From NCBI GenBank assembly GCA_021807265.1, contig JAKAPH010000004.1, positions 1 to 40,669 of the forward strand: a stretch of 40,669 nucleotides of DNA, read 5' to 3'. A model generated the notes under the pieces. The model searched no databases. It was not told where the DNA came from and saw nothing but the letters and a program-made list of their open reading frames with translations. The position numbers and the translations under genes are program-made. Positions 37,792-40,669 of this stretch are shown piece after piece; within the stretch, counting starts at the first letter, position 1; the number at the start of each line of letters is the position of its first letter. This DNA comes from Actinomycetes bacterium (lineage in GTDB: Bacteria > Actinomycetota > Acidimicrobiia > Acidimicrobiales > RAAP-2).

Positions 37792-39372
37792 GTGGAGAAC
37801 GAGAGCCGACACCAGCAGATCCGAGGAGCATTCGGGACGATCTCGTCCCACGACACCGGCGAGCGCCGCGGGGCACGCGCACGGCTCCTCACCCTGCTCG
37901 CCATCATCGGCCCCGGGCTGATCGTGATGGTGGGCGACAACGACGCCGGCGGCGTGTCGACCTACGCCCAGGCCGGCCAGAACTTCGGCTACTCCCTGCT
38001 CTGGACGCTGCCGCTCTTGATCCCGGTCCTGATCGTCAACCAGGAGATGGTGGCCCGCCTCGGCGCGGTCACCGGCGTCGGCCACGGGCGCCTGATCCGC
38101 GAGCGCATCGGCCGGCGCTGGGGCAACGTCTCGATCGGGTCGATCCTGCTGCTCAACTTCATGATCATCATCACCGAGTTCATCGGGATCTCGCTCTCGA
38201 TGGACTACTTCGGCGTCTCGCCCTACGTCTCGGTGCCCCTCGCGGCGCTCGCGCTCTTCGCGGTCACCGCGACGGGATCGTTCCGTCGCTGGGAACGGTT
38301 CATGATGCTCTTCGTCGCGACCAACGTCATCGTGATCCCCCTCGTGGTGCGCGCGCACGTCGCCACGGCAGCGCTCACCCAGCACCTCGTCGTCCCGGGC
38401 ATCCGCGGGGGCGCGAGCTCGGCGAGCGTGCTGCTCATCATCTCGATCATCGGCACGACCGTGGCACCGTGGCAGCTCTTCTTCCAGGAGAGCAACATCG
38501 TGGACAAGAAGATCTCGCCGCGCTGGCTCAACTACGAGCGGGCCGACACCGTGATCGGCTCGATCGTGGTCGTGGTGGTCGCCTCGCTGCTCGTGGGGGT
38601 CACCGCGGCGGGTCTCTCGCACCACGGCGGCACCAACGCCTACGTCAACGCCCTCGAGGTCGCGCGCGGCCTCGGGCGCTACGTCGGCCACGGCGCGGGC
38701 GCCTTCTTCGCGATCATCTTGCTCAACGCGTCGATCGTCGGCGCGGCGACGGTGACCCTGGCGAGCAGCTACGCCATCGGCGACCTGTCGCCGCGCTTCA
38801 ACCAGGGCCTCGACGTGCCGTTTCGCGAGGCGAAGGGCTTCTACGGCATCTTCGCCGCGCTGCTCGTGGTCGCGGGCGCGGTGACCCTGCTGCCGGGCGC
38901 GCCGCTCGGGATCATCACCCTGGCCGTGCAGGCGATGAGCGGGCTGATGCTGCCGAGCACCTCGATCATCGTGCTGCTGCTGGCCAACGACCGGGCCACG
39001 CTCGGTCCCTGGGTCAACCCGCGCTGGCTCAACGCGCTCGCCGTGGTGATCGTCGGCGTGCTCGTCGTGCTCTCGGTGGTGATGATGATCTCGACGATGT
39101 TCCCCTCGGCCCCCGTCGTCGGACTGCTCGAGGGTCTCGGCGCCGTGACGGTCGTCGGCATCGCCATCGGGCTGCCCATCGGGCTGCGCCGCATCGGGCC
39201 CGCCCCGCACTACGACGTCGACCGCCTCGACTGGCGCACCCCGCGCCTGGCCCTGCTCGAGCCCCCGGTGCAGTCGCGCGCCCGGCGTTGGCTGCTCGGG
39301 GCCAACGGCACCTACCTCGTCGTCGCGGGCACGCTGCTCGTCGTGCGCATCATCCAACTGACCACCTCGTAG
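37792..39372 (+). CDS. Nramp-like divalent metal transporter, altered site
   Basis: This 526-residue membrane protein of the Nramp/SLC11 family has about 11 hydrophobic segments. Helix 1 has GPGLIVMVGDNDAGG (residues 40-54): the usual DPGN metal motif reads DAGG (51-54), so Asn is replaced by Gly. Helix 6 has TTVAPWQLFFQ, where Ala225 replaces the selectivity Met and Trp227 the His of MPH. Nramp-related Mg2+ transporters show a comparable loss of the transition-metal site. Together with the MgtE-domain gene upstream this suggests Mg2+ transport (inference). GTG at 37792 follows AGGAGGTGA. Confidence 0.88.
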   Translation: MENESRHQQIRGAFGTISSHDTGERRGARARLLTLLAIIGPGLIVMVGDNDAGGVSTYAQAGQNFGYSLLWTLPLLIPVLIVNQEMVARLGAVTGVGHGRLIRERIGRRWGNVSIGSILLLNFMIIITEFIGISLSMDYFGVSPYVSVPLAALALFAVTATGSFRRWERFMMLFVATNVIVIPLVVRAHVATAALTQHLVVPGIRGGASSASVLLIISIIGTTVAPWQLFFQESNIVDKKISPRWLNYERADTVIGSIVVVVVASLLVGVTAAGLSHHGGTNAYVNALEVARGLGRYVGHGAGAFFAIILLNASIVGAATVTLASSYAIGDLSPRFNQGLDVPFREAKGFYGIFAALLVVAGAVTLLPGAPLGIITLAVQAMSGLMLPSTSIIVLLLANDRATLGPWVNPRWLNALAVVIVGVLVVLSVVMMISTMFPSAPVVGLLEGLGAVTVVGIAIGLPIGLRRIGPAPHYDVDRLDWRTPRLALLEPPVQSRARRWLLGANGTYLVVAGTLLVVRIIQLTTS

Positions 39373-39381
39373 TCTCGTGGC

Positions 39382-40197
39382 GTGAGCAATCGACCGACCC
39401 TCGTGTGCGTGCACGCGCACCCCGACGACGAGGCGCTCTTCACCGCGGGGATCTCGTCGCACTACGCCGAGCGCGGCTACCGGGTCGTGCTCGTCACCTG
39501 CACCGACGGGCGCTACGGCATCGACCCGGCGGGCCGCGAGGGCGACGACCCCGACCACGACGTCGCGGCCACCCTCGAGCGGCGCGCGAGCGAGCTCGCC
39601 GCCGCGGCGACCCTCGCCGGCTTCGAGCGCGTCGTCCAGTTGGGTTACCGCGACTCGGGGATGGCGGGCTGGGCCCAGAACGACGACGAGCACGCCTTCG
39701 TGCGCGCCGACCTCGAGCGGGCCGCCTCAACGCTCGCGGCGCTCTTTGACGAAGTGGGCGCGACCGTCGTGGTGACCTACGACGAGCACGGCTTCTACGG
39801 TCACCCCGACCACGTCACGGCCAACGCGCTGACCCGCGCGGCCGTCGCGCGCTCGGCCAGCGTCGAGCGCCTCTACTATCCCATCGTGCCCCAGAGCGTC
39901 CTGACCACCTTCGTGCCCGACGCGCGGGCCCTCGAGGTCTTCCTACCGGCCTGGGTGCTCGACGCGGGCATCGGTGCGCCCGACGAGCTCGTGGCGACGA
40001 CGATGGACGTGGCACGCTTCGCGCCGGTCAAGCAGCGCGCGATCGCGACCCACGCCTCCCAGATCGATAACGGCGACCTGGTGACGATGGACCCCGAGCT
40101 CTTCCTCGCGCTCTTTGGCACCGAGTACTACCAGCGCGCCTGGACGCGCCGCGAGGCCGCGGGCGACGAGACCGATCTCTTTGGGGGACTGTCGTGA
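39382..40197 (+). CDS. PIG-L/LmbE family deacetylase
   Basis: This 271-residue zinc-dependent deacetylase carries the AHPDDE motif at 12-17, YRDSGMAGW and the second metal site GHPDH (140-144), all as expected. The family includes mycothiol enzymes MshB and Mca; this protein resembles the general LmbE type and its substrate is unknown. GTG at 39382 has TAGTCT ending six bases before it, and the TAG of that element is the stop codon of the Nramp gene. No Shine-Dalgarno is seen. The gene overlaps the next by four bases (GTGA). Confidence 0.9.
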   Translation: MSNRPTLVCVHAHPDDEALFTAGISSHYAERGYRVVLVTCTDGRYGIDPAGREGDDPDHDVAATLERRASELAAAATLAGFERVVQLGYRDSGMAGWAQNDDEHAFVRADLERAASTLAALFDEVGATVVVTYDEHGFYGHPDHVTANALTRAAVARSASVERLYYPIVPQSVLTTFVPDARALEVFLPAWVLDAGIGAPDELVATTMDVARFAPVKQRAIATHASQIDNGDLVTMDPELFLALFGTEYYQRAWTRREAAGDETDLFGGLS

Positions 40198-40669
40198 GCC
40201 TCACCTTTCTTGCCGTGCACGCCCACCCCGACGACGAGGCGAGCTCCACGGGCGGGGTCTACCCGTTGCTCGCGTCCCAGGGCGTGCGCACGGTGCTCGT
40301 CACCTGCACCAACGGCGAGTTCGGCGACGCGCCGGGCGGCATCAAGCCCGGCGAGCCGGGCCACGACCCCGAGGTCGTCGCGACCCTGCGCGAGGCCGAG
40401 CTCGACCGCGCGGTCGAGCTGCTCGGCGTGGACCGGCTGGTGCGCCTCGGCTACCGCGACTCGGGCATGATGGGTTGGCCCCAGAACGAGGACCCCCGGT
40501 CCTTCTGGGCGACGCGCGTCGACGAGGCGGCCGACCGGCTCGCCGCGGTGCTGCTCGAGGAGCGGCCCGACGTCGTGGTGACCTACAACGAGATCGGCTT
40601 CTACGGCCACCCCGACCACATCCAGGCCCACCGGATCACGCTCGCGGCGATCAAGCGGCTCGACTACGA
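40194..40669 (+). CDS. PIG-L/LmbE family deacetylase, partial
   Basis: This is a second deacetylase of the same family, cut by the window end after 158 codons. It has HAHPDDEASSTGG (9-21), LVTCTNGEFGDAPGG, YRDSGMMGWPQNEDPRSFW and GFYGHPDH. The first two regions closely parallel the upstream gene, so the two look like an old tandem duplication. The GKPGEPGHDPEV-like segment is typical of actinobacterial Mca-like proteins. GTG at 40194 overlaps the upstream stop (GTGA). Confidence 0.9.
   Translation, partial: MSLTFLAVHAHPDDEASSTGGVYPLLASQGVRTVLVTCTNGEFGDAPGGIKPGEPGHDPEVVATLREAELDRAVELLGVDRLVRLGYRDSGMMGWPQNEDPRSFWATRVDEAADRLAAVLLEERPDVVVTYNEIGFYGHPDHIQAHRITLAAIKRLDY

Overview
The window is a GC-rich, densely coded stretch of a bacterial chromosome. 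An actinobacterium, perhaps of the class Acidimicrobiia, is the best reading (inference). The support is an extended ATP synthase delta subunit, an actinobacterial-type LexA box, an imuA'-imuB-dnaE2 mutasome cassette, a SepX/GlpR-like membrane protein, an assimilatory APS-reductase-type CysH, and many genes whose start codon lies 6-9 bases after a TANNNT -10 element (leaderless transcripts). No rRNA, CRISPR array, phage gene or transposase gene was seen.

Layout. 1-6128: F1Fo ATP synthase operon atpE-F-H-A-G-D-C, with a strong hairpin between atpE and atpF. 6125-10765: a small membrane protein, a CBS protein and glpX on the minus strand, then divergent murA-meaB-membrane protein. 10772-13684: sulfate activation genes cysD-cysN, divergent from cysH across a short AT-rich dyad. 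13759-14698: a SepX/GlpR-like protein and tRNA-Ala(CGC). 14699-16939: a small accessory patch with a Doc toxin, a ribbon-helix-helix antitoxin and its palindromic promoter, a RibD_C-type reductase and a DUF1905 protein. 17228-21291: a PotABCD/FbpABC-type ABC importer. 21371-26403: a branched-chain amino acid type importer livG-F-H-M-K, ended by a strong terminator.

26486-27433 is the most unusual part: a perfect 404-bp direct repeat (two copies, 140 bp apart) with no convincing protein, rich in long hairpins and ending in a terminator-like stem. It lies between livK and the SOS-linked SRAP gene yedK. 28196-33027 is the mutasome operon imuA'-imuB-dnaE2, with a perfect LexA box over its start codon. 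33028-36293: a nucleotidyltransferase, fabH, a hotdog thioesterase and a threonine aldolase. 36365-39372: a soluble MgtE_N/CBS protein followed by an Nramp-like transporter with an altered metal site. 39382-40669: two overlapping PIG-L/LmbE deacetylases, the second cut by the window edge.

Genes with linked jobs: the ATP synthase operon; cysDN and cysH in sulfate activation and reduction; yedK with imuA'-imuB-dnaE2 in damage tolerance; and the MgtE_N/CBS protein with the Nramp-like transporter, probably in divalent metal (possibly Mg2+) homeostasis.
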